A DNA stretch of 64,000 nt from Acidimicrobiaceae bacterium (lineage in GTDB: Bacteria > Actinomycetota > Acidimicrobiia > Acidimicrobiales > RAAP-2). A program made the position numbers and the translations under genes. The notes under the pieces are model-generated. The model did no database searches. It worked only from the letters and a program-made list of their open reading frames with translations, and had not been told where the DNA came from. Below, piece by piece: positions 38,734-48,087 of the stretch. The stretch is from the NCBI GenBank assembly GCA_003138815.1, contig PLHD01000010.1, positions 308 through 64,307 on the forward strand, read 5' to 3'. How positions within the stretch are numbered: position 1 is the stretch's first letter; each line of letters starts with the position of its first letter.

Positions 38734-38928
38734 ATGCCAAAGATGAAGACAGACAGCGGTGCCAAGAAGCGGATCAAGATCACCGGGACCGGGAAGCTTC
38801 GCCGAGGCAAGGCCTTTCGAGGACACCTGATGGAGGGCAAGACCTCGGTACGCGCGCGCCGCCTCGGTCGCCAGACGGACCTGTCACCGGGCCAAGAGAA
38901 GCAGGTCAAGCGCCTGATGGGCCTGTAG
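38734..38928 (+). CDS. rpmI: Ribosomal protein bL35
   Basis: 64 residues. PKMKTDSGAKKRIKITGTGKLRRGKAF is the L35 N-terminus. It starts one base after the infC stop, downstream of GAGGAGG. Confidence 0.96.
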   Translation: MPKMKTDSGAKKRIKITGTGKLRRGKAFRGHLMEGKTSVRARRLGRQTDLSPGQEKQVKRLMGL

Positions 38929-38955
38929 AGAAAGAGCTAGGAAAGAGAGACCGAC

Positions 38956-39315
38956 ATGGCACGTGTCAAGAGGGCGGTAAACGCCAAGAAGCACCACAAG
39001 GCGATTCTGGAGGAGGCCAAGGGTTACTACGGTGACCGCAGCCGCACCTTCCGCGCCGCCAACCAGGCGGTCCAGCACGCTGGCGTGTACGCGTTCCGCG
39101 ACCGCCGCGCGCGTAAGGGCGACTTCCGCAAGCTTTGGATCCAGCGGATCAACGCCGGGACCCGCGCACACGGCATGAGCTACAGCCGCTTCATCGCGGG
39201 GCTGAACGCCGCGGGAATCGAAGTCGACCGCCGGATCCTGGCGGAGTTGGCCGTGAACGACAACGCCGCGTTCGCCGCGATCGTCGCTCAGGCCAGCGCC
39301 GCCTTGGCGAAGTAG
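38956..39315 (+). CDS. rplT: Ribosomal protein bL20
   Basis: 119 residues. [25 protein letters not shown] and the C-terminal globular domain with [19 protein letters not shown] are typical. It binds 23S rRNA early in assembly and often regulates this operon. Confidence 0.97.
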   Translation: MARVKRAVNAKKHHKAILEEAKGYYGDRSRTFRAANQAVQHAGVYAFRDRRARKGDFRKLWIQRINAGTRAHGMSYSRFIAGLNAAGIEVDRRILAELAVNDNAAFAAIVAQASAALAK

Positions 39316-39333
39316 GCCGTCCTGATCGAGGCG

Positions 39334-40155
39334 TTGGGGTCGTCACACCAGCGAGTGCGTCGGCTCCGACGCCTCATCCAGAAGCGCTCCCTGCGGTGGA
39401 GCGAGGCGGTATGCGTGCTCGAGGGCCCCGACCTGGTCCTCGCAGCCCTCGACAGCGCCGTCGAATTCGAGGCGATCTTCGTCGACGCCGCCCAGGCGAG
39501 CGCCGGCGAGGTCGCCGACGTCGTCGCGCGAGCGTCATCGTCGTCGGTGCGAGTGTTCGCGCTGGCCCCGGGAGTCCTGGAGAAGGTCGCGGACGCCCAG
39601 ACCCCCCAGCCCGTGCTGGCCGCTGTCCGGTTGCCCGTCACCGACCTCAATGAGGTGCCGGCCGATGGCCTGGTCCTCGTCCTGCACGACGTGCGCGACC
39701 CCGGCAACGCCGGGACGATCATCCGCTCGGCCGACGCGGCTGGCGCGCGGGCCGTCGTCTTCACCGGGCAATCGGTCGATCCTTTCAATCCCAAGACCCT
39801 GCGTGCGACGGCCGGTTCGGTGTTCCACCTGCCGGTCGCGGTCAGCACGCTCGACGAGACCCTCGCACACTTCGCCGCGCGCGGCGCGCGGACGTTCGCC
39901 ACGGTCGTGCACGGCGGAGCGAGCCTGCGCAGCGTGGACCTCACGGGCCCCTCGGTCGTCGTCATCGGCAACGAGGCCAGCGGCCTGGACGAGGCGGCGA
40001 TCGCCATGTGCCAGGACCGCCTGAGTATTCCGATGACGGGGGCGAGCGAGTCGCTGAACGCCGGCGTCGCCGCGTCGCTGATCGCGTTCGAGGCTCTGTG
40101 GCAGCGTGAAGACGCGACTTCCTCGCCGCCACGCCCTAGCCTTGAGGGGTCATGA
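39334..40155 (+). CDS. SpoU/TrmH-family RNA 2'-O-methyltransferase
   Basis: About 273 residues. The start is uncertain: TTG at 39334 is used here, CTG at 39322 is possible. The substrate-binding N-domain leads into the knotted SPOUT domain: VLHDVRDPGNAGTIIRSADAAGA (motif 1), VVIGNEASGLDE (motif 2) and LSIPMTGASESLNAGVAASL (motif 3). It methylates ribose in 23S rRNA or tRNA; the exact site is not evident. It sits between rplT and pheS as in other actinobacteria. Confidence 0.9.
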   Translation: MGSSHQRVRRLRRLIQKRSLRWSEAVCVLEGPDLVLAALDSAVEFEAIFVDAAQASAGEVADVVARASSSSVRVFALAPGVLEKVADAQTPQPVLAAVRLPVTDLNEVPADGLVLVLHDVRDPGNAGTIIRSADAAGARAVVFTGQSVDPFNPKTLRATAGSVFHLPVAVSTLDETLAHFAARGARTFATVVHGGASLRSVDLTGPSVVVIGNEASGLDEAAIAMCQDRLSIPMTGASESLNAGVAASLIAFEALWQREDATSSPPRPSLEGS

Positions 40156-41225
40156 CGTCCTCGCCCCTCGCCGGTCTCGCCGACCAGAAGTCCCAGTTGC
40201 TCGCCTCGATAGCGGCGCTGGAATCCCTCGAGCAGTTGCGCGAGGCCGAGCCGAGACTGATCGGCAAGCGTTCGGTCCTCGCGAGCCTGCAGAAGTCCCT
40301 CGGCTCGCTCGAGCCCGAGGCCCGTCGCGAGGCCGGAGCCTTGCTCCAAGAGGCCCGCAGAGTGGTCGAATCCGCGCTCGAAGAGCGCCGCGCCCTGCTC
40401 GCTCGCGACGCCCGGCTGCGGCTGCTCGAGGCGGACCGGCTCGACCTCGGCGACGTCGTGCTGGGCGCCCTGCGCGTCCCGGCGGCGGTCGGGCACCCGG
40501 GACTCGTCGCCTCGACCCAGCGCGAGCTCGAAGATGTGTTCGTCACCATGGGTTTCAACGTGGCCGACGGACCCGAGGTGGAGAGCGACTGGTACAACTT
40601 CGAGGCGCTCAACATCCCTCCCGCGCACCCCGCGAGGGGTCTGTGGGACACCTTCTACGTCGATCTCGGCGAGCCCGAGACCGTGGTGCTGCGCACCCAC
40701 ACGTCGCCGACGCAGATCCACCTGATGGAAGAGGCCGTCAGGTCCGCCACCCTGCCCATCCACTCGGTGATGCCGGGGCGGTGCTTCCGCCGCGACACGC
40801 CCGACGCCCGGCACCTGGCGACGTTCCACCAGATCGAGGGGCTGGTCGTGGACCGGGGGATCACCTTCGCGCACCTGGCGGGCGTCATCGAGACCTTCAC
40901 GCGGGCCTACTTCGGACCCGACATCGAGTCGCGCCTGCGCCCGGGCTTCTTCCCGTTCACCGAGCCTTCCGCGGAGTTCGAGGTCACCTGCACGATCTGC
41001 CGGGGAGGGGGATGTCGTACCTGCTCCCAGACCGGCTGGATCGAACTCGGAGGCTGCGGCATGCTGGACCCCGCCGTGTTCGACGCCGTGGGCATCGACG
41101 GCGACGAATGGAGCGGCTTCGCGTTCGGATTCGGCATCGACCGCTGCGCCCAGATGCGCCACGAGATCGCCGACATGCGAGCGTTGATCGAGAACGACAC
41201 CCGATTCCTCAGGCAGTTCTCGTGA
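40152..41225 (+). CDS. pheS: Phenylalanyl-tRNA synthetase alpha subunit
   Basis: 357 residues, ATG overlapping the previous stop. Class II motifs: HTSPTQIHLM and CFRRDTPDARH (motif 2), and FGFGIDRCAQMRH (motif 3). An N-terminal coiled coil binds tRNA. Forms the alpha2-beta2 enzyme with PheT, whose GTG overlaps its stop. Confidence 0.97.
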   Translation: MTSSPLAGLADQKSQLLASIAALESLEQLREAEPRLIGKRSVLASLQKSLGSLEPEARREAGALLQEARRVVESALEERRALLARDARLRLLEADRLDLGDVVLGALRVPAAVGHPGLVASTQRELEDVFVTMGFNVADGPEVESDWYNFEALNIPPAHPARGLWDTFYVDLGEPETVVLRTHTSPTQIHLMEEAVRSATLPIHSVMPGRCFRRDTPDARHLATFHQIEGLVVDRGITFAHLAGVIETFTRAYFGPDIESRLRPGFFPFTEPSAEFEVTCTICRGGGCRTCSQTGWIELGGCGMLDPAVFDAVGIDGDEWSGFAFGFGIDRCAQMRHEIADMRALIENDTRFLRQFS

Positions 41226-43696
41226 GGATCCCGCGCTCGTGGCTCGAGGAGTTCGTCGACCTCACCGAGGGTACCGACGACCTGCGCACGATCCTCGACG
41301 ACCTCGGCCTGGTCGTCGAGGGCATCGAGCGCGTGGGTGAGGGGCTTGCCGACGTCGTGGTCGCCCGCATCGACGAGGTGCGGGCCATCGAGGGCGCCGA
41401 CCGCGTTCGTCTCGTCGTGATCGACGCCGGAAACGGCCCGGTGGAGATCGTCTGCGGCGCCACGAACTTCGAGGTGGGCAACCACGTGCCGTTCGCGCCC
41501 GTGGGCGCGGTCCTGCCCGGGGGCTTCGAAATCGCCCTGCGCAAGATGCGCGGGGTCACCTCCAACGGAATGCTCTGCTCATCACGCGAGCTGGGACTCG
41601 ACGACGACCACCAGGGACTCATGGTGCTCGACGCTCTCACGACGCCGCGAGTGGGCGAGGGCCTGCTCCAGTGCCTCGGCATCACGCCGGACGTCGTGTT
41701 CGACATCAGCGTCGAGGGCAACCGCCCGGACGCCTGGTCGGTCGAGGGTGTGGCGCGCGACCTCGCGACGCGCCTGGGCCGCCCGCTACGCGCGCCGTCG
41801 CTGGCGATCCCCAACTCGCCGCTCCAGAGTTCGACGTTCGCCTCGGCGGCGGTCGACGACCCTGACCTCTGCGGGCGGCTCACCGTTTCGGTGCTGCGCG
41901 AGGTGACGGTCGGACCTTCGCCCTCGTGGATCGCACGGCGCCTCAAGAGCGCCGGGATGCGTCCGATCTCAAACGTGGTGGACGCGTCGAACCTGGTCAT
42001 GCTCGAGCTCGGCCAGCCGACCCACCCCTACGACGCCGACCACGTGGCCGGCCACGCGATCCGCGTGCGTCGCGCCACCCCCGGCGAGACCCTCGAGACC
42101 CTCGACGGGGTGACCCGGGAACTGGCCCGGGCCGGGCGAGGTCTCGGTGACACCGGCGAGGACCTCGTGATCGTCGACGGCGACGACCGGGTCATGGGCC
42201 TCGCGGGCATCATGGGCGGCGCGTCGAGCGAGATCAGCGACTCGACCATCGACGTCCTGCTCGAGGCCGCGTTCTTCGACCCGATGACCATCGCGCGCTC
42301 GTCGAAGCGGCACGGCCTGCGCAGCGAGGCCTCGAACCGCTTCGAGAGGGGCGTCGACCCGAACCTGGCCCTGCGCGCCGCCGCGCGCTTCGTGGAGATC
42401 CTCACCCAGAGCGTTCCCGACCTGCAGTGGCTGGCCGGCCCTCTCGACGTGTGGGGGGCCATTCCCGAGCGCCCGACGATAGAGTTGCGGTCCGGTGACA
42501 TCGAGCGGGGCCTCGGCGTCGACCTCGAGAGCGCCGAGGTGACCTCTCTCCTCGAAGGACTCGGCTTCGAGGTCGTGGCGCGAGATCAGAGCCTCTTGGT
42601 GACACCGCCCTCGTCGCGCCTCGACGTTCGAAGCGGCGCCGCGGGGCGCGCGGACGTCATCGAGGAGATCGCGCGCCTGCACAGCTATCACCGCCTGCCA
42701 CGCCAGACCCCCACGTGGCCCGAGCCGGGTGGCCTCAGCCCGCGTCAGAAGATGCGAAGGCTCGTGCGCGACGTGGCGGTGGACCTCGGGATGTGCGAGG
42801 CCTGGACCCCGACGCTCGGCAGCGACGCCGACTTCGACCTCCTGGGCGCGGGCCGCGAGCGCGTGCGCGTCACCAACCCGCTCGCCTCCGAGGAGTCCGT
42901 GCTGCGAGCCACCATGCTTACCGGCCTCGTGAACGCGTGGGGCCGCAACGTCGAGCGCGGCACCGGCGACGTGGTGCTCGGTGAGATCGGCATGGTCTTC
43001 ACCCATCCCGGCTCGACCAACGAGGCGCGCACCACCAAGGGCGGCGTCGGAGGCTCGGTGACTCTGAGCCTGCCCTACGAGAACGAGCGACTCACGATCG
43101 TCCTGGGGCGCGCCGACGACGACGCGACGACCAGCGTCGCGCTGTGGGCGGCGCTGGGCGACCGCCTCGGCCTGAGTGACGTGGTCGTGCGCAGCGTGGA
43201 CGACGCGCCCGCCGGATTCCACCCCACGAGAAGCGCGGCGCTGGTGGACCGCGTCACCGGCACGAGGCTCGGCTTCGTCGGCGAAGTCGACGCCCAGTTC
43301 GTGACCACGCTCGTCCCGTCGGTGGTGAATCGCCGATTGGGCGTGCTCGACGTCGACATGGACATCCTGGCCGACTGGTCGCGGGTGACGCGTCGCTCGC
43401 AGATCGCCGTGGTCCCGAGCCGCTTTCCGAGCGCCGCGCTCGACCTCGCCTTCGTCACGCCGACCTCGGTGCACGCCCAGGACCTGGCGTGCGCGTTGGT
43501 CGCGAGTTCCGATCTCGTCGAGGACGTGACGCTCTTCGACGTGTACCGCGGCGCGAACCTGCCCGAGGCAACGCGCAGCGTGGCCTACGGCGTGCGGCTC
43601 AGCTCGCCCGAGCGGACCCTCGGCGACCAGGAGATCGGCGCGCTGCGCGAGGCACTGATCGCTACCGCGGCGCGCCTCGGCGCGGTACTTCGCTAG
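41222..43696 (+). CDS. pheT: Phenylalanyl-tRNA synthetase beta subunit
   Basis: 824 residues from a GTG overlapping pheS by 4 bases. Domains in order: RIPRSWLEEFVD start, EMAP/tRNA-binding OB fold (ADRVRLVVIDAG...IVCGATNF), B3/B4 editing region, B5 (IARLHSYHRLPRQTP at its end), catalytic-like domain and the C-terminal anticodon-binding (FDX-ACB) domain (VVPSRFPSAALDLAFV). Confidence 0.96.
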   Translation: MRIPRSWLEEFVDLTEGTDDLRTILDDLGLVVEGIERVGEGLADVVVARIDEVRAIEGADRVRLVVIDAGNGPVEIVCGATNFEVGNHVPFAPVGAVLPGGFEIALRKMRGVTSNGMLCSSRELGLDDDHQGLMVLDALTTPRVGEGLLQCLGITPDVVFDISVEGNRPDAWSVEGVARDLATRLGRPLRAPSLAIPNSPLQSSTFASAAVDDPDLCGRLTVSVLREVTVGPSPSWIARRLKSAGMRPISNVVDASNLVMLELGQPTHPYDADHVAGHAIRVRRATPGETLETLDGVTRELARAGRGLGDTGEDLVIVDGDDRVMGLAGIMGGASSEISDSTIDVLLEAAFFDPMTIARSSKRHGLRSEASNRFERGVDPNLALRAAARFVEILTQSVPDLQWLAGPLDVWGAIPERPTIELRSGDIERGLGVDLESAEVTSLLEGLGFEVVARDQSLLVTPPSSRLDVRSGAAGRADVIEEIARLHSYHRLPRQTPTWPEPGGLSPRQKMRRLVRDVAVDLGMCEAWTPTLGSDADFDLLGAGRERVRVTNPLASEESVLRATMLTGLVNAWGRNVERGTGDVVLGEIGMVFTHPGSTNEARTTKGGVGGSVTLSLPYENERLTIVLGRADDDATTSVALWAALGDRLGLSDVVVRSVDDAPAGFHPTRSAALVDRVTGTRLGFVGEVDAQFVTTLVPSVVNRRLGVLDVDMDILADWSRVTRRSQIAVVPSRFPSAALDLAFVTPTSVHAQDLACALVASSDLVEDVTLFDVYRGANLPEATRSVAYGVRLSSPERTLGDQEIGALREALIATAARLGAVLR

Positions 43697-43719
43697 ATGC
43701 GAGCGCCGCGCCGACTCGG

Positions 43720-44442
43720 ATGGTCCCGCCCGTGACCGAGTTCGTCGCCCGGCCGCAGCGTGGTCGGCGCTTCAGCCACACCCGGCGCGTGCGGCTCGGC
43801 GACGCTGGACCCGGAGGCAGCTTGCGCCCGGACGGCGCGGCCCGTTTCCTCCAGGACGTCGCCACGGACGACTACGACGAGCTCGACATCGACCGCGACC
43901 TTACGTGGGTCGTGCGGCGCACGGTGCTGCGGGTCACCGAGGGCGGTCGCTGGCCCCTCTACGGTGAGCTGGTGACGCTGACGACCTGGTGCGGCGGTAC
44001 GGGTGGCGCGTGGGCCGAGCGGCGCACGGACATAGAGGTCAGCGGCCGCACGATGATCGAGACCGCGTCGCTGTGGGTGCCCATCGATGCCACGGGGCGG
44101 ATACAGCGCCTGCGCCAGAGTTTCCTCGACGCCTACGGCGAGGCGGTGGGCGGTCGGAAGGTCTCGGGTCGCGTGGCGCTGGCGTCGGTGCCCGACGACG
44201 CGGCGAGGCGCCCGTGGCTCTTGCGGCGCAGCGACCTCGACATTCTCGGGCACGTGAACAACGCCGCGCTCTGGCTCGCGATGAGCGAGGTGGCAACCGG
44301 CCTCCTCGCCTCGGCGTCGATGGTCCACCACGGTTCGGTGGAGGACGGCGATGACGTGACCCTGGTGACCAGTGCGGGCCACTTGTGGCTCACGGTCGAC
44401 GGCTCGGTCAGGGTCTCGGGGCGGTTCAGCCCACCGAGCTAG
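43720..44442 (+). CDS. Acyl-ACP thioesterase-like hotdog protein
   Basis: 240 residues from ATG at 43720 (GTG at 43732 also possible). Two hotdog folds: the first with RRVRLGDAGPGGSLRPDGAARFLQDVA, the second with RRSDLDILGHVNNAALWLAMSEV, where D, H and N match the FatA/FatB-type active site (xHVNNxxY). Such enzymes release fatty acids from acyl carrier protein. The terminal bases overlap the convergent exporter gene by 17. Confidence 0.82.
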   Translation: MVPPVTEFVARPQRGRRFSHTRRVRLGDAGPGGSLRPDGAARFLQDVATDDYDELDIDRDLTWVVRRTVLRVTEGGRWPLYGELVTLTTWCGGTGGAWAERRTDIEVSGRTMIETASLWVPIDATGRIQRLRQSFLDAYGEAVGGRKVSGRVALASVPDDAARRPWLLRRSDLDILGHVNNAALWLAMSEVATGLLASASMVHHGSVEDGDDVTLVTSAGHLWLTVDGSVRVSGRFSPPS

Positions 44443-45298
44443 GAACCTCGGCCCTCCTGCTCGTGGCGAAGATGGAGCCGATCAGCACCAGCGGGAATCC
44501 CACGATGATGCCGGCGGTGAGCGGCTCGGACAGGAAGACGATCCCCAGCACCACCGCAATGGCGGTGTTGAAGTAGGTGACGACCACGCTCCTCGACGCG
44601 CCGATCGCCTGGACCAGCTTCTGAAAGACAATGAGGGCCCCGGCGGTGCAGACCAGCGAGAGCACCGCGACGCAGCTCCACGTCTCGCCCGAGATGTGGT
44701 GGGGCCAGTGGACGTACGCCCACGGGGTCCAGCAGAGCGCCACGAACGACGTCGCCCCGGCGGCGATGACGTAGCCGGGTACGTGAGGCAGTTTGGTGGC
44801 GAGGATGATCGGCCCTATGGTGTAGCCCACGCAGACCGCCAGCATCAGCCCGATCCACTTGATCGAGCCTCCGCCCAGGTCGAGCCCCACCAGGAACGCG
44901 ACGCCCAGTGCGCCCACGCCGAGCCCGGCCAGACGACGAGGGGCGATGCGCTCCTCGGTGCGGCGTATGAGCTGGGCCACGACGGCCATGAGCGGCACGC
45001 AGCAGATCAGCAGGCTCGTCAGGGAACTGGTGATGTGCTTCTCGGCGGTGGCCATCAGGTACCAGGGGACGCCGAACTCGATGACCCCGAAGACGAGTAT
45101 CCACTTCAGGTTGTCGCGGAGCACCTGGAACTGGCGCTGGTGCGCCACCAGCGCCAGCATCAAGAGGCCGGCAGGGGCGGTGCGCCAGAACACCAGCACA
45201 CCGGGATCGAGGCCGCGCACCGCTACGCGGATCAGCAGGTAGGGGATTCCCCAGATGACGGCCATGGCCAGGAAAAGGGCCCACGATCGCTTCGACAT
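44426..45298 (-). CDS. DMT-family (EamA) transporter
   Basis: 290 residues, about ten membrane spans in two EamA repeats (AVIWGIPYLLIRVAVRG in the first, CWTPWAYVHWPHH before the second). Drug/metabolite exporters of this type move amino acids, nucleosides or drugs; the substrate cannot be told from the sequence. It is transcribed away from argC. Confidence 0.88.
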   Translation of the reverse strand: MSKRSWALFLAMAVIWGIPYLLIRVAVRGLDPGVLVFWRTAPAGLLMLALVAHQRQFQVLRDNLKWILVFGVIEFGVPWYLMATAEKHITSSLTSLLICCVPLMAVVAQLIRRTEERIAPRRLAGLGVGALGVAFLVGLDLGGGSIKWIGLMLAVCVGYTIGPIILATKLPHVPGYVIAAGATSFVALCWTPWAYVHWPHHISGETWSCVAVLSLVCTAGALIVFQKLVQAIGASRSVVVTYFNTAIAVVLGIVFLSEPLTAGIIVGFPLVLIGSIFATSRRAEVPSSVG

Positions 45299-45304
45299 GG
45301 GCTC

Positions 45305-45310
45305 AGCCTA
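45305..45310 (-). promoter_or_regulatory. -10 hexamer of the DMT transporter, leaderless start
   Basis: On the minus strand TAGGCT ends 6 bases before the ATG at 45298. Confidence 0.45.
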
Positions 45311-45326
45311 GCGTCGCGGCGCCAAT

Positions 45327-45357
45327 TTGCACTTTTAGTATCTTGTGTGCATAAAAT
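45327..45357 (+). promoter_or_regulatory. Promoter of the arg operon, leaderless argC
   Basis: TTGCAC (45327-45332) and TAAAAT (45352-45357) are 19 bases apart, or 17 if CATAAA is read as the -10. The -10 ends 5 bases before the argC ATG and there is no ribosome-binding site. Confidence 0.5.
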
Positions 45358-45361
45358 GTCA
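45348..45361 (+). promoter_or_regulatory. Candidate ArgR operator (ARG box)
   Basis: TGCAT-AAAA-TGTCA has the layout of an ARG box (TGMAT, four A/T bases, inverted half-site), though the second half-site matches poorly. It overlaps the -10 element, so bound ArgR would block RNA polymerase. argR itself is the fourth gene of this operon. Confidence 0.35.
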
Positions 45362-45362
45362 T

Positions 45363-46379
45363 ATGCGAGTCGGAGTTGTCGGTGCCACGGGATACGCGGG
45401 GACGGAAGTCCTGCGGCTGTGCGCGTCGCACCCTGACCTGGAGGTGGTGGTCGCGACGGGCGAGTCCAACGCGGGCAGGCGCGTCGCCGAGCACGTCGTC
45501 GCGCTGGGCGCGCTGTATCCGTCGTTGGTCTTCGCGCCGACCCAGGCCGTCTTCGATGCGGACCTCGACGTGGTGTTCCTCGCCCTGCCCCACGGCGAGA
45601 GCCAGAAGCTCGTGCCTCGGCTGATGGCCGGCGGCGTGCAGGTGGTCGACCTCGGCGCCGACTTCCGTCTCAAGGATCCCGCCGACTACGAGACCTGGTA
45701 CGGCGCGGCGCACCTCGCGCCGCAGCTGCTCGATCTTTCGGTGTACGGGCTCGTCGAGCGCCACCGCGACGAGCTGGTGGGCGCGTCGCTGATCGCGGCG
45801 CCGGGCTGCTATCCAACCGCGAGCGCGCTGGCCCTCGGGCCGCTGCTCGACGCCGAGCTCATCGAGAGGACCGGCGTCGTCGTCAACGCACTCAGCGGCG
45901 TCTCGGGCGCCGGACGCGCGCCGAGCGACCGACTGCACTTCGCGCGGATGACGGGCAACGCCGAGGCCTACGGACTGCTCCGGCATCGCCACACCCCCGA
46001 GATCGAGCAGGAGATCGGCGCGCAACTGCTCTTCACCCCGCACCTGGTACCCGCGAGCCGCGGCATGCTGGTCACCGCCTACGGGCGGGCCACCTCGAGG
46101 TCACTGAGCACCGCCGACGCGCTGGGCGTGCTTCGCGAGAGGTACGCCCACGACCCGTGCATCGTCGTGATCGATGAGCCGCCCACGCTGAAGGACCCCG
46201 TCGGGAGCAACCTCTGTCTCGTGAGCGCGCGCGTGGACGCTCGCACGGGGTGGGTGGTGGCGATGAGCTCGCTCGACAACCTCATCAAGGGCGCCGCGGG
46301 CCAGGCTATCCAGGCCTGGAACGTGGCGACCGGTCGCGGCGAGACGACCGGGCTTCCGATGTCGGGCGTGACCCCGTGA
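45363..46379 (+). CDS. argC: N-acetyl-gamma-glutamyl-phosphate reductase
   Basis: 338 residues. The ATG at 45363 follows the -10 by 5 bases; a GTG at 45345 would lie upstream of the expected transcription start. VGVVGATGYAGTEVLRL is the NADP fold and APGCYPTASALAL holds the catalytic Cys. Third step of arginine synthesis. Confidence 0.95.
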   Translation: MRVGVVGATGYAGTEVLRLCASHPDLEVVVATGESNAGRRVAEHVVALGALYPSLVFAPTQAVFDADLDVVFLALPHGESQKLVPRLMAGGVQVVDLGADFRLKDPADYETWYGAAHLAPQLLDLSVYGLVERHRDELVGASLIAAPGCYPTASALALGPLLDAELIERTGVVVNALSGVSGAGRAPSDRLHFARMTGNAEAYGLLRHRHTPEIEQEIGAQLLFTPHLVPASRGMLVTAYGRATSRSLSTADALGVLRERYAHDPCIVVIDEPPTLKDPVGSNLCLVSARVDARTGWVVAMSSLDNLIKGAAGQAIQAWNVATGRGETTGLPMSGVTP

Positions 46380-47167
46380 CCCGACTCGTCGTCAAGCTCG
46401 GCGGGCACGCCCTGGACTCGCTGAGCCCGCGCTCGGCGGTGCTGGTCGACCTCGCCCGGGACGTGCAGGATCTGCGCGCCGTCGGCACCGACGTCGTCCT
46501 GGTCCACGGCGGCGGACCGCAGATCGCCGAGCTGCTCGCCAGCGTGGGCGTCGCGAGCCGCTTCCAGGACGGACTGCGCGTCACCGATCCGCTCAGCATG
46601 GAGTACGTCGCCATGGCACTCAGCCGCGTCAACCTGCATCTGTGCGCGGCCCTCAACCAAGCTGGGCTCGCCAGCGCCGGGCTCTCGGGCGTGGACGCGG
46701 GGCTGTTCAGCGCCACGTCGCTGGGCAGCCCCTGGGACCGCGCGGGCGGCGCGCCCAAGGTGCGCTGCGAGGTCGTGGCCGCGCTGTGGGCCGCGGGTCT
46801 CACCCCGATCGTGAGTTCGGTCGCGGTGGACGAGCGCGGCGAGCTGCTCAACTGCAACGCCGACGCCGCCGCCGGCGCGCTCGCCGCGGCTCTCGGCGCC
46901 CCCACGCTGGTGCTGCTGAGCGACATCGACCAGTTGCGCAGCGACCCCGACGACGAGGCGTCGGCGTTGGCGTTGGTCACCAGCGCCCAGGTGCGCGATC
47001 TGATCTCCTCGGGAGCCGCGCGAGAGGGCATGCGGCCCAAGATGATCGCCGCGCTCGACGCCCTCGCGGGCGGCGCCCAGCGCATCCTCATGGCCAACGG
47101 CACCCGCCCCCACGCGCTTCGCGGGGCCCTGGAGGCATCGATCCCAACGACAGAGGTAGTGCAATGA
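46376..47167 (+). CDS. argB: Acetylglutamate kinase
   Basis: 263 residues from a GTG overlapping argC. LVVKLGGHALDS and VLVHGGGPQIAELLASVG are the ATP and substrate loops. It is shorter than arginine-sensitive kinases, which carry an extra N-terminal helix, so it may not be feedback-inhibited. argF overlaps by 4 bases. Confidence 0.93.
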   Translation: MTRLVVKLGGHALDSLSPRSAVLVDLARDVQDLRAVGTDVVLVHGGGPQIAELLASVGVASRFQDGLRVTDPLSMEYVAMALSRVNLHLCAALNQAGLASAGLSGVDAGLFSATSLGSPWDRAGGAPKVRCEVVAALWAAGLTPIVSSVAVDERGELLNCNADAAAGALAAALGAPTLVLLSDIDQLRSDPDDEASALALVTSAQVRDLISSGAAREGMRPKMIAALDALAGGAQRILMANGTRPHALRGALEASIPTTEVVQ

Positions 47168-48087
47168 CACGTCACTTCATGACCATCGAGGGCCAGGACC
47201 AGCGGGACCTGCGGGCCGTCTGCGAGCTGGCCATCGGCCCGTTCGACGACGAGACGCTGAAGGGCCAGGGCGTCGCGCTCGTCTACGAGCGCCCCAGCCT
47301 GCGCACGCGCGCGTCGAGTTCGACCGCCGTGCACGAGCTCGGCGGGTTCGCGACGTTCTTCAGCGACGAGGAGATTGGACTTGACCGGCGCGAGAGCGCC
47401 GAGGACGTCGCCCGGACCCTGGGCGAGATGTACGCCATCGCCGCGTTGCGAGTGCGCGACCACGGCGTCTTCGAGCGCATGCGCGCCGCGACCGACGACC
47501 GGTTGTCGCTGATCAACCTACTGAGCGACGCGGCCCACCCGACCCAGGCCATCGCCGACGTGCTGACCATCGCCGAGCACTTCGCGGGAGGGGACGTCAC
47601 GGCGATGAAGGGCCTCGAGGTCGCTTACGTCGGCGACGCCACCAACGTGGCCCGGTCGCTTTGCGTGGCGCTGCTGCGACTCGGGGTGAACGTCACCGTG
47701 GGCGCCCCCGACGCGTACCAGCTGGTCGCCGGCGGCGCGGAGGACCCCCGGGCCGTCCAGGGCGGCGGGACCCTGCGACTCACCGACTCGGCCACCGACG
47801 CCGTGGCGGGCGCCGACGTGGTCTACACCGACGCCTGGGTCTCCATGGGGGTCGAAGCCGAGACCGCCCAACGCCGGAACGACTTCGCCGGCTTCAGCGT
47901 CGACGCGACGCTCATGAGCCACGCCCCCCACGCGGTGGTGATGCACTGCCTGCCGGCGCACCGCGGCGACGAGATCGCCGACGACGTGCTCGACAGCGCT
48001 CGCTCGCTCGTGTGGCGCCAGGTTTTTCACCGCAGATCGGCCATGATCGGAATCCTGCGTTGGATCAAAGGGGAGAGTAATGACTAA
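47164..48087 (+). CDS. argF: Ornithine carbamoyltransferase
   Basis: 307 residues. The carbamoyl-phosphate motif reads SLRTR rather than STRTR. HPTQAIADVLTI, and MHCLPAHRGDEI with the ornithine-binding Cys, are intact. It joins ornithine and carbamoyl phosphate (the latter from the pyr-operon CarAB). Overlaps argR by 8 bases. Confidence 0.93.
   Translation: MTRHFMTIEGQDQRDLRAVCELAIGPFDDETLKGQGVALVYERPSLRTRASSSTAVHELGGFATFFSDEEIGLDRRESAEDVARTLGEMYAIAALRVRDHGVFERMRAATDDRLSLINLLSDAAHPTQAIADVLTIAEHFAGGDVTAMKGLEVAYVGDATNVARSLCVALLRLGVNVTVGAPDAYQLVAGGAEDPRAVQGGGTLRLTDSATDAVAGADVVYTDAWVSMGVEAETAQRRNDFAGFSVDATLMSHAPHAVVMHCLPAHRGDEIADDVLDSARSLVWRQVFHRRSAMIGILRWIKGESND

Noticed and set aside
39288-41162. 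Long minus-strand open frame opposite the methyltransferase and pheS.
   Set aside because: Antisense shadow; both plus-strand genes are conserved and fully motif-supported.
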